A stretch of DNA of 64,000 bases from Pseudomonas sp. GM41(2012) (GCF_000282315.2 NZ_AKJN02000006.1:1488001-1552000), one strand, 5' to 3'. Shown: positions 1-9,025, numbered from the stretch's first letter. Translations and numbers: made by a program. Notes: a model not told the origin generated them from the sequence alone.

Positions 1-1008
1 GGTGGCTCGGGACAGGTCGAGAAAAACCCGCTCTACAGCGACGGCATAGTGAATTGGATTGCCGCCGGCCAGGTCATCGGCAAACCCTTGACTGTCACCG
101 AGTGGAACAATGAGCCCTTCCCGATACCAGACCGTCACTCGCTGCCACTCTATATCGCCGGCACCGCCAGCCACCAAGGCTGGGATGCACTGATGCAATA
201 TGCCTACAGCCAGGAACCAATGGGGGGCGTAGGGATGAGTGCCAACAACTGGCACGCCTATAACGACCCTGCAATGCTGGCCACCCTGCCCGCCGCCGCC
301 CTGCTTTATCGCCGTGCAGACGTTCGCGAAGCAACAACGACCTACGTCTTCGCGCCGTCGTCAGCCACCCTGTTCAACCAAATGATCACACCGGCCAACT
401 CTGCTCTCCTGCGCACAGCCATGGAGAAAGGCAAGCTGGAAATCGCGATGCCACAGACGCCGGAGTTGCCTTGGTTGCAACAGAGCGTTATCCCAAGCAA
501 TGCAAAGGAATTTCATGCCCCTGACCAGTCGCTGCTGGACGCCAATGCCATCGAGTCCACGACCGACACCGGTGAGCTAAAGCGCAACTGGAAACAAGGC
601 GTCTACACCATCAATACGCCGCGCACCCAGGCCGCTACCGGCTGGATCGGCGGTGAGTCGATCAGCCTTGGCAACATTAAGGTTCAAGTGAAGACCGCCA
701 ATGCCAGTGTGGTGGTGCAAAGTCTGGACGACTCGCCTTTGAGCCGATCGCAGGATTTGCTGATTTCGTTAGGCACCCGTGCCATCCCCCAGGACGACGA
801 CAAAATACCTTTTTACGTTGAGCCACTCGAGGGCACGCTAACCATCCAGGCACCGCAAGGCTTGACACTGGTCACCCACGGTATTCTGGGGCAAATGAAG
901 AAGCTGCCCGCGACCTACCTTGATGGCCGCTATACAATCAAGTTCGACGGCTTGCAGGCGTCGAACTGGTTGTTTTTGAAAAAAGGCGTCACGCAAGCAC
1001 AACCTTAG
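1..1008 (+). CDS. Glycoside hydrolase, clan-A-like (3' part only)
   Basis: The reading frame is open from base 1, so the start lies outside the window; the GTG at 49 is internal. About 335 residues are visible. The segment VTEWNNEPF resembles the beta-strand carrying the nucleophile Glu of (beta/alpha)8 clan-A glycosidases such as PslG-like GH39 enzymes, and the last ~130 residues look like an accessory beta-sandwich. Neighbouring galE and the export operon from 7.5 to 4.0 kb suggest it trims an exopolysaccharide. A hairpin follows the stop. A degenerate second copy of its 3' end lies at 2836-2932. The exact GH family could not be decided. Confidence 0.7.
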   Translation, partial: GGSGQVEKNPLYSDGIVNWIAAGQVIGKPLTVTEWNNEPFPIPDRHSLPLYIAGTASHQGWDALMQYAYSQEPMGGVGMSANNWHAYNDPAMLATLPAAALLYRRADVREATTTYVFAPSSATLFNQMITPANSALLRTAMEKGKLEIAMPQTPELPWLQQSVIPSNAKEFHAPDQSLLDANAIESTTDTGELKRNWKQGVYTINTPRTQAATGWIGGESISLGNIKVQVKTANASVVVQSLDDSPLSRSQDLLISLGTRAIPQDDDKIPFYVEPLEGTLTIQAPQGLTLVTHGILGQMKKLPATYLDGRYTIKFDGLQASNWLFLKKGVTQAQP

Positions 1009-1035
1009 GCGACGCGCAGCCAACTTCAACCTGAT

Positions 1036-1061
1036 GGAACAACGCCTTGCGGCGTTGTTCC
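1036..1061. terminator. Hairpin between converging genes
   Basis: Perfect 11-bp stem (GGAACAACGCC / GGCGTTGTTCC) with a TTGC loop, 28 bases after the hydrolase stop and 12 bases from the end of the converging gene at 1073. It lacks a T-run, so its termination strength is uncertain. Confidence 0.45.
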
Positions 1062-1072
1062 GCGAGGGCTGT

Positions 1073-2719
1073 TTAAAGGGCGTCAAAATCAAACGATGGA
1101 ACATAGCCTGCGCCGAGCAAATGTGGACATTTCGACGATACAAAATCATCACTCAATAAATCCTCCGAACTTTTATACCTGCTCGTGAAAACCCCTGTGA
1201 TATTTAAAAGCGTATGCGACAAGGAGGAAATGCTGATTTTCTGACTCTCTCTCGCCTTCAACTTTAAAAGCTTGAGCGATTGCGGGTTTGAAACATTATC
1301 GGATGCCCAGATAAATGCCGAAACCGGGAGATCATATTTATTGCCAATACCATGACCCAAGAGCCCTCGACTGTCATCCATCATGTTTTCACCATGATCC
1401 GATGAATAAAACAAGACAGATGGTTTTTTGCTTGACTTCAACCGATCAATAATGGTGCTCAATAGCCAGTCCGTATACAAAATACTATTGTCATATTCTG
1501 CGGTGATTTTGTCTTTGAAGTTGTCTGTTGAAGGCTTGAACTTATCGAAATTTTCCGGGTATCGGCGTGAATACTCGAAATGACTACCCTTGACATGAAT
1601 GAATATGGCTTTCTTTTGTGTATCGCTTTTATTTAGTATTTCTTCATACTCTGAAATCAATGCCCCATCATAGCTTCTCTCAAAATACTGACGGTATTGT
1701 GCCTCTGCGGCTATTTGTGGAATTATTCCGCCAAAACTATCAACCTCTTGCACAGACAACCAATAGGTCATGTACCCGGCGGCGCGATATATACTTACCA
1801 ATGATTTTGTCGACGCAATGGCGTCCCAATCCGATATAGGCTCAAGGCTCAGCATTGAAGGAACCGCAAACGAGGTATAGGGGGCTGTCGTGCAGATCTG
1901 ATTAAACTTGAAAAGCCCTGCCTGCTTACCGAGATTCGGGGTTGTTTCCTTGTTATAACCGTAGAGGGACCAGTTCTGCGGCCGTGATGACTCACCGATG
2001 ACAAAAACAATGGTTTCTATATTGGATTGATCCGACATACTGGTTATTTTTACATCAGACTCCCGACGGCGCTTGATAAGGTTCTCCGTCCCCAAATACA
2101 AGTTTGCAGTCAAGGCAATTTGTGACAAATAACCTACTGGCGTGCTTTGATCTTTTGCCAGGAGGTCCATGACTGCAGATTTCCCGAATGAATTAAGTTT
2201 GACGGTTTTATAAAAATACGCCCCATACCCCACTAACAAGGCGCTAACAACCAAAACAAAAATACCTTTGTTTTTATACAACTCACGCTTGTGCAGGCCT
2301 ATTAATCCAGCCCCATAGCACAATATGAAAACCACCAAAACGATACTAATGGGCTGCCAATAGGTCGGCAGAAACTCGCTGGCCTCCTGATAGTTTGTCA
2401 AACCAATGAATATATAGGCAGCTGTTAATCTCGAGTTGAAATTCAGCACCAAAAACAGATCAATAGCTGCTACCAAATAGAACGGCAGCAGAATAATGTG
2501 AACCTTGAATTGACTGGATGAAACAAATCTAATTGCCAAAAGCCACAACACCGACATGCCAAGGGTGTAAACGACCAATAAATCAATTTTAGAGTATTGA
2601 TAGTTTGCCAGCGTTCTAACAATCAACGGTGATAGCAGAAATGACCACAATACTAAATTTGGCCATTCCGCTTTAAATATTTTTAATGAGTAATCGATAA
2701 TTCTGGCAGGATTTTTCAT
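1073..2719 (-). CDS. Phosphoethanolamine transferase-like membrane enzyme (EptA/CptA family)
   Basis: A 548-residue protein with five predicted N-terminal membrane segments (about 20-185) and a periplasmic alkaline-phosphatase-fold domain. Family motifs are visible: GESSRPQNWSLYGYN, the nucleophile region APYTSFAVPSM, and metal-binding SSDHGEN and GHGIG. Such enzymes move phosphoethanolamine from phosphatidylethanolamine to lipid A, core sugars or other glycans. In this position the acceptor could be the local polysaccharide, but that is inference. The gene is clearly AT-richer than its neighbours and lies between two copies of the hydrolase tail (854-950 and 2836-2932), both signs of acquisition. 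GAGGA lies upstream of the ATG at a somewhat long spacing. Confidence 0.82.
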   Translation of the reverse strand: MKNPARIIDYSLKIFKAEWPNLVLWSFLLSPLIVRTLANYQYSKIDLLVVYTLGMSVLWLLAIRFVSSSQFKVHIILLPFYLVAAIDLFLVLNFNSRLTAAYIFIGLTNYQEASEFLPTYWQPISIVLVVFILCYGAGLIGLHKRELYKNKGIFVLVVSALLVGYGAYFYKTVKLNSFGKSAVMDLLAKDQSTPVGYLSQIALTANLYLGTENLIKRRRESDVKITSMSDQSNIETIVFVIGESSRPQNWSLYGYNKETTPNLGKQAGLFKFNQICTTAPYTSFAVPSMLSLEPISDWDAIASTKSLVSIYRAAGYMTYWLSVQEVDSFGGIIPQIAAEAQYRQYFERSYDGALISEYEEILNKSDTQKKAIFIHVKGSHFEYSRRYPENFDKFKPSTDNFKDKITAEYDNSILYTDWLLSTIIDRLKSSKKPSVLFYSSDHGENMMDDSRGLLGHGIGNKYDLPVSAFIWASDNVSNPQSLKLLKLKARESQKISISSLSHTLLNITGVFTSRYKSSEDLLSDDFVSSKCPHLLGAGYVPSFDFDAL

Positions 2720-2835
2720 TTGATAATTATCCTCGCAGGATGCCCAAATGTCTCCTCAGAGGGTAGCTTCAATTGGCGCGCTCGCTGCAACGTGTTCGAA
2801 ATATTCTGTCCTTTGGCGTTCCAAACGTAGCGAGT

Positions 2836-2932
2836 CGCAAGGCTTGACACTGCTCACACTTGGCATTGCGGGGCAAATGAAGAAGCTGCCCGCGACCTGC
2901 CTTGATGGCCGACTACAATCAAGTTCGACAGG
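2836..2932 (+). pseudogene. Degenerate duplicate of the hydrolase 3' end
   Basis: These 97 bases align with 854-950 at about 90 percent identity with one single-base indel. The conceptual peptide GQMKKLPATCLDG matches GQMKKLPATYLDG near the end of the first gene. The copy has no upstream coding sequence and a shifted frame after the indel, so it is a relic. It marks an old hydrolase-galE junction, or one arm of a duplication that brought in the transferase gene. Confidence 0.75.
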
Positions 2933-2976
2933 CAGTAGCTTGCACAGCGATAGTGCCCAGGAAATCGGAGATCAGG

Positions 2977-3954
2977 ATGAAATTTTTGGTGGTGGGTGGC
3001 GCGGGTTATATCGGCTCGCACATGGTGAAGCAGCTACTGAGTTCAGGTCACGATCTTGTGGTGGCAGACAATTTCTCAACGGGTTATCGCAGCGCGTTGA
3101 GGGGCGGGACATTGGTCGAACTGGACATAGCCGACGAACAGGCGCTGGACGCCCTGTTTGCGGGACACCACTTTGATGCCGTGTTCCACTTCGCCTCCTT
3201 TATACAGGTGGGCGAATCCGTCGCTGAACCTGCCAAGTACTATCAAAACAACTTCGCCGCCACCCTGACGCTGCTCCAGGCGATGGTTCGCGCCGGGGTT
3301 AAACACTTCATTTTTTCCTCGAGCGCCGCCGTCTACGGGGACCCGGTGTATGTACCGATCGACGAGGAGCATCCCAAAGCCGCGATCAACCCTTATGGGC
3401 GCAGCAAGTGGATGGTGGAGCAGATGCTTGAAGATTTCGACCGCGCCTATGGGCTGAAATCGGTGTGCCTGCGCTACTTCAACGCCGCCGGAGCAGACCC
3501 TGAAGGACAGTTAGGTGAACGCCATGAACCGGAAACCCACCTGCTGCCCCTGATCCTGCAAGCAGCCTCCGGACGGCGCGCAACCATCACCGTCTATGGC
3601 CGTGATTACGACACACCTGACGGCACTTGCATTCGCGACTACGTCCATGTTGTCGACCTTGTTGCCGCTCACGCGCTTGCCGTGGATTATCTGCTGGCAG
3701 GAGGTGCAAGCACGGCGTTCAACCTCGGTAACGGTCAAGGTTTCTCAGTACAGGAAGTGATAGATACCGCGCGCGACGTGACCGGCCAGGATATATCTGT
3801 CAGCGAAGCGCCACGTCGCGCGGGCGATCCACCACGCCTTGTGGCCGATCCCCGCAGGGCCAACACATTACTTGGCTGGCAACCGCAATTTGGCTCACTT
3901 GAACAGATAGTGGCGCACGCCTGGAGCTGGGAGCAGAAGTACCCTTGGCACTGA
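2977..3954 (+). CDS. galE: UDP-glucose 4-epimerase
   Basis: A 325-residue extended SDR that interconverts UDP-glucose and UDP-galactose, supplying sugar nucleotides for surface polysaccharide. The Rossmann motif GGAGYIGSH is at residues 7-15, and the catalytic Tyr-Lys pair lies in NPYGRSKWMVEQ. FSSSAAVYG and LRYFNAAGA are typical of GalE. The ATG at 2977 has GGAG six bases upstream; an in-frame ATG at 2902 lies inside the duplicated hydrolase relic and is unlikely. It converges on the BY-kinase gene. Confidence 0.93.
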   Translation: MKFLVVGGAGYIGSHMVKQLLSSGHDLVVADNFSTGYRSALRGGTLVELDIADEQALDALFAGHHFDAVFHFASFIQVGESVAEPAKYYQNNFAATLTLLQAMVRAGVKHFIFSSSAAVYGDPVYVPIDEEHPKAAINPYGRSKWMVEQMLEDFDRAYGLKSVCLRYFNAAGADPEGQLGERHEPETHLLPLILQAASGRRATITVYGRDYDTPDGTCIRDYVHVVDLVAAHALAVDYLLAGGASTAFNLGNGQGFSVQEVIDTARDVTGQDISVSEAPRRAGDPPRLVADPRRANTLLGWQPQFGSLEQIVAHAWSWEQKYPWH

Positions 3955-3959
3955 CCGCC

Positions 3960-3978
3960 GGCGCTAGCCAATAGCGCC
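3960..3978. terminator. Short hairpin between galE and the BY-kinase gene
   Basis: GGCGCTA / TAGCGCC, 7-bp stem with a 5-base loop, in the 44-base gap between two converging genes. No T-run follows, so this is only a candidate. Confidence 0.35.
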
Positions 3979-3998
3979 GACCTCCTGCGGGTGATGCT

Positions 3999-4787
3999 CT
4001 AGTAGTAAGAGCGGTTTTCGGGTTCGGCTTTGTTCAACACCGTGCCAATCAGATTGGCTGTCCCAAGATGATGCAGGCTTTCCTCGATCTCTTTCCTGCT
4101 GTTCAATCCGTTAGCGACAACGAGCAGGACGCAGTCGAACCTGGGCAGGACGTTAATCACATCATCCGAACTCAACAACGGCGGCAAGTCGAAAATCACG
4201 ATGCGTGAGTTGTAGCGCTCGCGCAGATCAGCAATCAAATGGCTGACTGCAGGCGATGACAACACCTCGGTGGAAAGAGGAATCGGCTCGCGCGTCGGCA
4301 AAACCACAAAGCGCGGCAAGGTCGGATTGACCAATACTTCTTGCAGTTCAGCTTCATCTGCCAACAATTCATTAAGCGATTTATCCATCGGCAGACCCAG
4401 GTACTCACCCACCTTCGGACGACGCAAGTCGAAGTCCACCAACAACGCCGTCTTGGTCGTGTGATGCGCGATACTCATCGCCAGGTTTATAGCCAACACC
4501 GTCTTGCCTGCCTCTGGTGTCGGCGAGGTGATGGCGAGCGTGCGCCAGCCATTTTCCTCCATGGTTTTTAGAACTTGTGTACGCAGTAGATCGAATGCCC
4601 CGCTCATACTCGAATTTTTGTTGTAAGCCACAATGCGGTTGCGCTCAAGGTGATCTGGTCGCAAAGGTACAACCTTGGTTTGCACATAACTGAGTGCATT
4701 CAGACCTGTGGACTGCGCGGTCGGTGTCATGGCTTTTGACGAGGTCTGTTGCTCGGTTTTTTCGGTATCGGGATTGAACATTTCCAT
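3999..4787 (-). CDS. BY-kinase / CpsD-type tyrosine autokinase of an exopolysaccharide system
   Basis: A 262-residue cytoplasmic P-loop kinase. Walker A SPTPEAGKT (about 88-96), Walker A' LLVDFDLRRP (about 116-125) and a Walker B-like IVIFDLPP are visible. This is the domain that in Wzc is fused behind the chain-length module; here it is a separate protein 11 bases downstream of the Wzz-like gene. The C-terminus ends in SYY with no long tyrosine cluster, so phosphorylation-based control may be reduced. It probably works with the upstream Wzz-like protein to set polymer length. AGGAA precedes the ATG. Last gene of the export operon. Confidence 0.85.
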   Translation of the reverse strand: MEMFNPDTEKTEQQTSSKAMTPTAQSTGLNALSYVQTKVVPLRPDHLERNRIVAYNKNSSMSGAFDLLRTQVLKTMEENGWRTLAITSPTPEAGKTVLAINLAMSIAHHTTKTALLVDFDLRRPKVGEYLGLPMDKSLNELLADEAELQEVLVNPTLPRFVVLPTREPIPLSTEVLSSPAVSHLIADLRERYNSRIVIFDLPPLLSSDDVINVLPRFDCVLLVVANGLNSRKEIEESLHHLGTANLIGTVLNKAEPENRSYY

Positions 4788-4798
4788 GGCTATATTCC

Positions 4799-6358
4799 TT
4801 ACGCAAACCGGCCCAGAGCTTTAAACATCAGAAGATCCAGAGGCATGTAGAGGAAGTGCAGGAGCACCAGAAAAATCGCGATTGTCGCGACTCCACAGAC
4901 GATCAATAGCATTCGCCACTTCCTGCGGCGTGCCAGTTCAGCCTTGGTGTGAATGTAGGGAATGGAAACCAATACGCGTCTACCCAGCACGCTGGCCAAG
5001 GCCTGGGCACCGCGTACACGCTGACTTATCATCTCGAGGAACATCACCAGCGCGCCAGCACCCACCGGGGCAAGCAAGAAACCCATGGCAACCACTTTTT
5101 TACGGTTAGGCCGTACCGGCTTCTCGGGCATCAGCGGCGACTCCAGAAGAACAAAACGCTCGGCTTTGTTTTCCTGCTCCAGGCTTTCGGAAATTTTCGC
5201 ACTCATTTCCTTCGTGCGAATCTCCTCATATTTTTTACGAGCATTATCATGGTCACGCATCACCGTGACCAAGCCGCGCTCGACTTGCGGCGTCTCAATA
5301 ATTTGTGCCTCGTATTCGGCTATTTTTCCGAGTATTTGCTGCTTTTGATCGGCCAACGACTTGATACGTGCTTCCGCTGCGGTGATCCGCGCCTGGGCCT
5401 TGGCAACGTCCAGATTGACCGAAGCCGCTGAACCAGCACCTTTGCCAGCCTCAAGTGCAGCAATTTTGCGTTTGACGGCACGCACGTCGGGGTGGGCTTG
5501 CGTATACAGCGACTGCAACCGGATGTACTCCGCTTTGAGGCTAGCGAGATCCTGTGGTTTATCAACTGCCGCACCGGGTGTTCCAGGCCTGGTCGCTAGC
5601 CCGGCATTCGCGGCGGAAAGCTCCAGCTCATTGAAGCGCAAGTCCTCACGGGCAGTTTTGTAGTCACGGTCGACCTCTTTAAGCTCGGTTTCGGCGCGCG
5701 TCAACATATTCATGCGCAGCTCTTGATGCTCGGGCAGCGCGTTGCTGTGTGCCTGCTTGAAGTCCGCCAACCGGTTCTCGAGGGCTTCCAGTTCCACCCT
5801 GAGTTTGTCCGCCTCCTGCGTCAGGAACTCTGTCGTTTCACTGGCGCGTTCGGTACGCTGCTTGATGTTTTCATCCAGAAACAGCGTCACCAGTTCCTTG
5901 GCAACTTTGTTCGCAACCTCTGGCTGCCTGTGCTCAAAGGAAAGACGGAAAGCAATCGTCACCTCTCCGCGCCCCTTGACCGCAGCACTGACCAGGGAGA
6001 CCACAATCGCATTGCGCATTTCTTCAATCTTCTCGCTAACGCTCAGTTGCCGGCTTTGCGAAGCAAAAAGATTGTATTTGTCGATGATCCCTTCCAGATG
6101 TTCACGGGTCATCACGCGCTGGCGAATGACTTCGATGCGCTCATCGGCAAAGGTATTGTTGTTGGCCGCCACCAGGTCTGGCGAAATCTGTTGAGACTCC
6201 ACCAGAATCGTGCCGGATGACTCATAGGTCGGCGGGAGAGAGATCGCTACCGCTATGCACACGCCGAGTATGACCACGAAACTCACGATCAACAGCAGGG
6301 CGTGGTGCTTGATGATAGCTAGGTAGTCGTTGAACGACATTTCGTATTCAGAGGCCAT
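4799..6358 (-). CDS. Polysaccharide chain-length determinant (Wzz/GumC family)
   Basis: A 519-residue inner-membrane co-polymerase. One membrane helix near the N-terminus (LLLIVSFVVILGVCIAVAI), a Wzz domain, a long periplasmic coiled-coil region (about 170-400, rich in Glu, Lys and Arg), a proline-rich PLMPEKPVRPNRK segment and two C-terminal hydrophobic segments. It governs polymer length and contacts the outer-membrane exporter. The ATG at 6358 was preferred to a GTG nine bases upstream; neither has a strong ribosome site. It lies between the barrel gene and the kinase gene in one operon. Confidence 0.88.
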   Translation of the reverse strand: MASEYEMSFNDYLAIIKHHALLLIVSFVVILGVCIAVAISLPPTYESSGTILVESQQISPDLVAANNNTFADERIEVIRQRVMTREHLEGIIDKYNLFASQSRQLSVSEKIEEMRNAIVVSLVSAAVKGRGEVTIAFRLSFEHRQPEVANKVAKELVTLFLDENIKQRTERASETTEFLTQEADKLRVELEALENRLADFKQAHSNALPEHQELRMNMLTRAETELKEVDRDYKTAREDLRFNELELSAANAGLATRPGTPGAAVDKPQDLASLKAEYIRLQSLYTQAHPDVRAVKRKIAALEAGKGAGSAASVNLDVAKAQARITAAEARIKSLADQKQQILGKIAEYEAQIIETPQVERGLVTVMRDHDNARKKYEEIRTKEMSAKISESLEQENKAERFVLLESPLMPEKPVRPNRKKVVAMGFLLAPVGAGALVMFLEMISQRVRGAQALASVLGRRVLVSIPYIHTKAELARRRKWRMLLIVCGVATIAIFLVLLHFLYMPLDLLMFKALGRFA

Positions 6359-6378
6359 ATTTCTCACACAGCTGAATT

Positions 6379-7494
6379 TCAGAGACCGGGATAACTATAG
6401 GTCAACGTCAGCCCGACGACGTTTGCAGTGGCATCCGGCAAGCCATCTTGCTGGCGTTGTTTGTATGTGTAGGATAGGCGTGCAATCCAAAAAGGCGAGA
6501 GTTCTTGGCTAAACCAGGCACTGTAATTTCGCAGGGTATTCGGCGTCCGGCCTTTGGCGTCTTGCCAGGAGGCATCGAGACCGGTGCGTCGGGTCTCGTC
6601 GACGGCATAGCTCCATGTCCCCCTCAGGGCATCAACCTCGACGAAACCACCGTCCCCACTGGCGAGAGTGCTACGACTGGCGTCGATGCTGGTATCAATA
6701 CGCTCACCGGCATATTGCAACAATAAACCGCCCTGGCCTTTGGGGCCGCTACCTGTGCCGGAGACTTGGTTGAGACCCGCGTAGGCCGTCCCCTTAAGTC
6801 GCTCGGAGAATTCGACATTCAAGCCGACCGTGGGGGTGTAGCTGTTCGAGGAAGCCACCGCAGACCCCTTTTCCGGCTCATAGCGCCTCACGCCCAAACG
6901 GGTGAACAGCTCGACCTGCTCACTCCATGCATAGTTCCAGCTGAAGCGGGTCGCCAGCTCGTCATAGTTGGTCAGAGAAGCAACATCGTAAGTGATATGA
7001 GTGTAGTCAGTCTCGTTAACCAGGGTACTTCGCTCGCTGAGAGCAGTGCTCCAGTTGCCGCCCACCAAATACATCTTTTGCGTGCCATCGGAGGCAACTA
7101 CGCCGGTTTCCTGAACCACCGTGGAAAGCGTAGAGTTTTCTTCATATCTCGCCGTGAGTCCAAAAGCACCCGTTTCGGTCGCGCGCTGCCACCCTAGGTT
7201 TAACCTGGGATCTTCACGGTCCGAAACGACGGACGTATCCGACGAACGCACGATGTTTAATCCGAGACCGAACTGGAACTCATCCCGTCCGGAAGTACCC
7301 ACGAGGCTGTAATCGGGGGCGATGATGGTGCGGGTCACCCCTTTCTCATCACTCGTGAGCAGCAGTGGATTGCTGTCGTACTCGACCGTCGAAGGCACTG
7401 CTATAGCTGATTGCCAAGTAGCAGCATAGGCCATGTCCGAACACGACAAAGCCAGGATTGCCGTCGCAATCCCGGTCGTTCGAAATTCAAGCAA
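6379..7494 (-). CDS. Outer-membrane beta-barrel protein of the exopolysaccharide operon
   Basis: About 371 residues. A hydrophobic leader ending in MAYA is followed by alternating aromatic and polar strands typical of an outer-membrane barrel, with a terminal aromatic strand (LTLTYSYPGL). Similar barrels occur in GumB/GumC-type and exosortase-linked polysaccharide operons, where their role is not settled. The start is unusual: a TTG at 7494 has AAGGA five bases upstream and gives a compact signal peptide. A TTG at 7518 is the alternative. The gene begins 26 bases after the Wza-like stop. Confidence 0.75.
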   Translation of the reverse strand: MLEFRTTGIATAILALSCSDMAYAATWQSAIAVPSTVEYDSNPLLLTSDEKGVTRTIIAPDYSLVGTSGRDEFQFGLGLNIVRSSDTSVVSDREDPRLNLGWQRATETGAFGLTARYEENSTLSTVVQETGVVASDGTQKMYLVGGNWSTALSERSTLVNETDYTHITYDVASLTNYDELATRFSWNYAWSEQVELFTRLGVRRYEPEKGSAVASSNSYTPTVGLNVEFSERLKGTAYAGLNQVSGTGSGPKGQGGLLLQYAGERIDTSIDASRSTLASGDGGFVEVDALRGTWSYAVDETRRTGLDASWQDAKGRTPNTLRNYSAWFSQELSPFWIARLSYTYKQRQQDGLPDATANVVGLTLTYSYPGL

Positions 7495-7520
7495 GATAAT
7501 CCTTAGTGCCTCGCGCAAGG

Positions 7521-8078
7521 CTAAGGCACGACCAGCGTATCGCCGGCTTTAAGTAGAAAATTGGTGGTCATGTCTTTCCCTGACATCAACTCGCTGTAGT
7601 CGACGCGCAGGATTTCTTGTTTAGCCCCATTGAGCCGCACGACCTTAATGTCGTCTTTATCGGCGAATTTGTCGAGCCCACCCGCCATGCTTATTACCTG
7701 CAGCACTGACGTTTGACCTGACATATGCACGGTGCCAGGCTTCAGCACTTTGCCCTGAACGTAGACGAGATTACCTTCGGTGCCGGTGACGACTACGCTC
7801 ACCTGCGGATCAGGTATGAATTTCTCAAGCTTGGCAGCGATTTGCTGCTCGACAGCGGTGGTATCAAGCCCCTCAACATCGACTCGCCCTACCAGCGGGA
7901 AGGTAATGCTGCCATTGGGGAGTACGCGTACATCCTGTTTAAGCTTGTCTTCGCCCCAAACGGAAATAGAAAGGTTATCTCCCTGATTCAGCCGGTAAGC
8001 CCCGTCCTTTTCGACGGCATTGGAAATGCTGGGCCAAACGGCCAGCGCGCAGAGCACAGGTATCAATGAACGGAACAT
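7521..8078 (-). CDS. Polysaccharide export protein (Wza/GumB family)
   Basis: A 185-residue secreted protein. A signal peptide ends in SNA, then a poly-export domain (YRLNQGDNLSISVWGE) and one SLBB domain (VYVQGKVLKPGTVHM). No lipobox cysteine is present at the cleavage site, unlike classical Wza, and it is short like GumB-type exporters. It should form the periplasmic or outer-membrane channel for the polymer. The ATG at 8078 has GGAGG at a good distance; an ATG 30 bases upstream lacks one. First gene of the four-gene operon. Confidence 0.88.
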   Translation of the reverse strand: MFRSLIPVLCALAVWPSISNAVEKDGAYRLNQGDNLSISVWGEDKLKQDVRVLPNGSITFPLVGRVDVEGLDTTAVEQQIAAKLEKFIPDPQVSVVVTGTEGNLVYVQGKVLKPGTVHMSGQTSVLQVISMAGGLDKFADKDDIKVVRLNGAKQEILRVDYSELMSGKDMTTNFLLKAGDTLVVP

Positions 8079-8110
8079 CGGGATCCCTCCGTCTAAGTAG
8101 CCATGCAAGG

Positions 8111-8137
8111 AGTTTAGAACAAAAAAAACCTTGTCAA
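8111..8137 (-). promoter_or_regulatory. Possible sigma-70 promoter of the export operon
   Basis: Read on the minus strand, a perfect TTGACA (8137-8132) is followed 15 bases later by TAAACT (8116-8111), about 30 bases before the Wza-like start. The spacer is short and contains a run of eight T, so this is a candidate only. Confidence 0.35.
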
Positions 8138-8527
8138 ATCACTCTAGCCTATTTCCTGCCAAAGAAACGACTAAACAGCAATCACCTTGAGCTTGCGGGC
8201 GGTCAATTCCGCCAATGCAACACACCTGAAACCGGAACGTTAGTGCAAAACAGCATAATCGTGTTATTTAACAATAGGTTGGAGCAAGAAAATCGCCCCC
8301 GACATATTTCGCGCCAATATTAACTACATCATGCCCGTTTGAACCGGCTCAACCGCGCCACTGTCACCCTGACGATGACTACGTTTGCCAGCGCAACTAA
8401 CTGATATCAACAATTACATTGCAATGACAGACATCATCCGCAAAAACTATATATAAAGCTGTGTGTCTATCCAGTCACCAGAGTGACCGTCTAAATAACC
8501 CTTATTACCTAAAACGTTAACAACCCG
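8138..8527. other. Non-coding stretch upstream of the export operon
   Basis: About 390 bases between two minus-strand genes. It is AT-richer than the surroundings, especially 8400-8520, and has no convincing open frame. It probably carries regulatory sequence for the polysaccharide operon; no clear operator or terminator was recognised. Confidence 0.4.
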
Positions 8528-9025
8528 CTATATCTTCCGTCGGTTGGCGACCACAATAAAACCAATCAATGCGGAAGAAAATAACCATGCTGCCGCAGAA
8601 AGCGGTACTGCATTGTGTTGGTTGATATCCGAAGCCCCCACCAGACTTTTATCCTGGAGAGATGAATCAATTTTGAATTTCTTATTGTCAACCGCCGCCA
8701 TTAATCCGTCGCGGGAAGAAGAATTGACGGATACATCCACGCCTGAGTCAGCGCGATGATTGACACTGTTAACTTTCGCAGAATGGGCATCATCGACGTA
8801 AATATCAGTGATCGATGAAGGCAAGCCAAGGCCCTTTCCAAAAGTAAACAGTGTGCCACCCGCGTGATCTTTGAGAGCAGTACAAAGTTGAGGCCCTAAC
8901 TCCTCGCAAGCGCTGCTTATTCGACTAATTTCATAGGCCAAACTGGTCGCCTGAGCACTAGCAACGGCTGCACCATCCAGGATCACTGACAACAACACAA
9001 ATTTAATGACAAGTGTTGAGCGCAT
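8528..9025 (-). CDS. Secreted protein with VPxxA-CTERM-like sorting signal
   Basis: 165 residues. The N-terminal signal peptide ends near ASA. The middle (about 30-140) is polar with two Cys (SACEELGPQLC) and no recognised domain. The C-terminus has the tripartite form of a PEP-CTERM/VPLPA-CTERM signal: VPLSAAAWLF motif, hydrophobic helix, then the basic tail NRRKI. Such signals are cut by exosortases, which co-occur with exopolysaccharide operons like the one next door. No exosortase gene is in this window. A strong AGGAGG precedes the ATG. Function unknown. Confidence 0.75.
   Translation of the reverse strand: MRSTLVIKFVLLSVILDGAAVASAQATSLAYEISRISSACEELGPQLCTALKDHAGGTLFTFGKGLGLPSSITDIYVDDAHSAKVNSVNHRADSGVDVSVNSSSRDGLMAAVDNKKFKIDSSLQDKSLVGASDINQHNAVPLSAAAWLFSSALIGFIVVANRRKI

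Noticed and set aside
2902..2976. N-terminal extension of galE starting at the ATG at 2902.
   Set aside because: These bases belong to the duplicated hydrolase relic; the GalE fold begins at the ATG at 2977, which has its own ribosome site.
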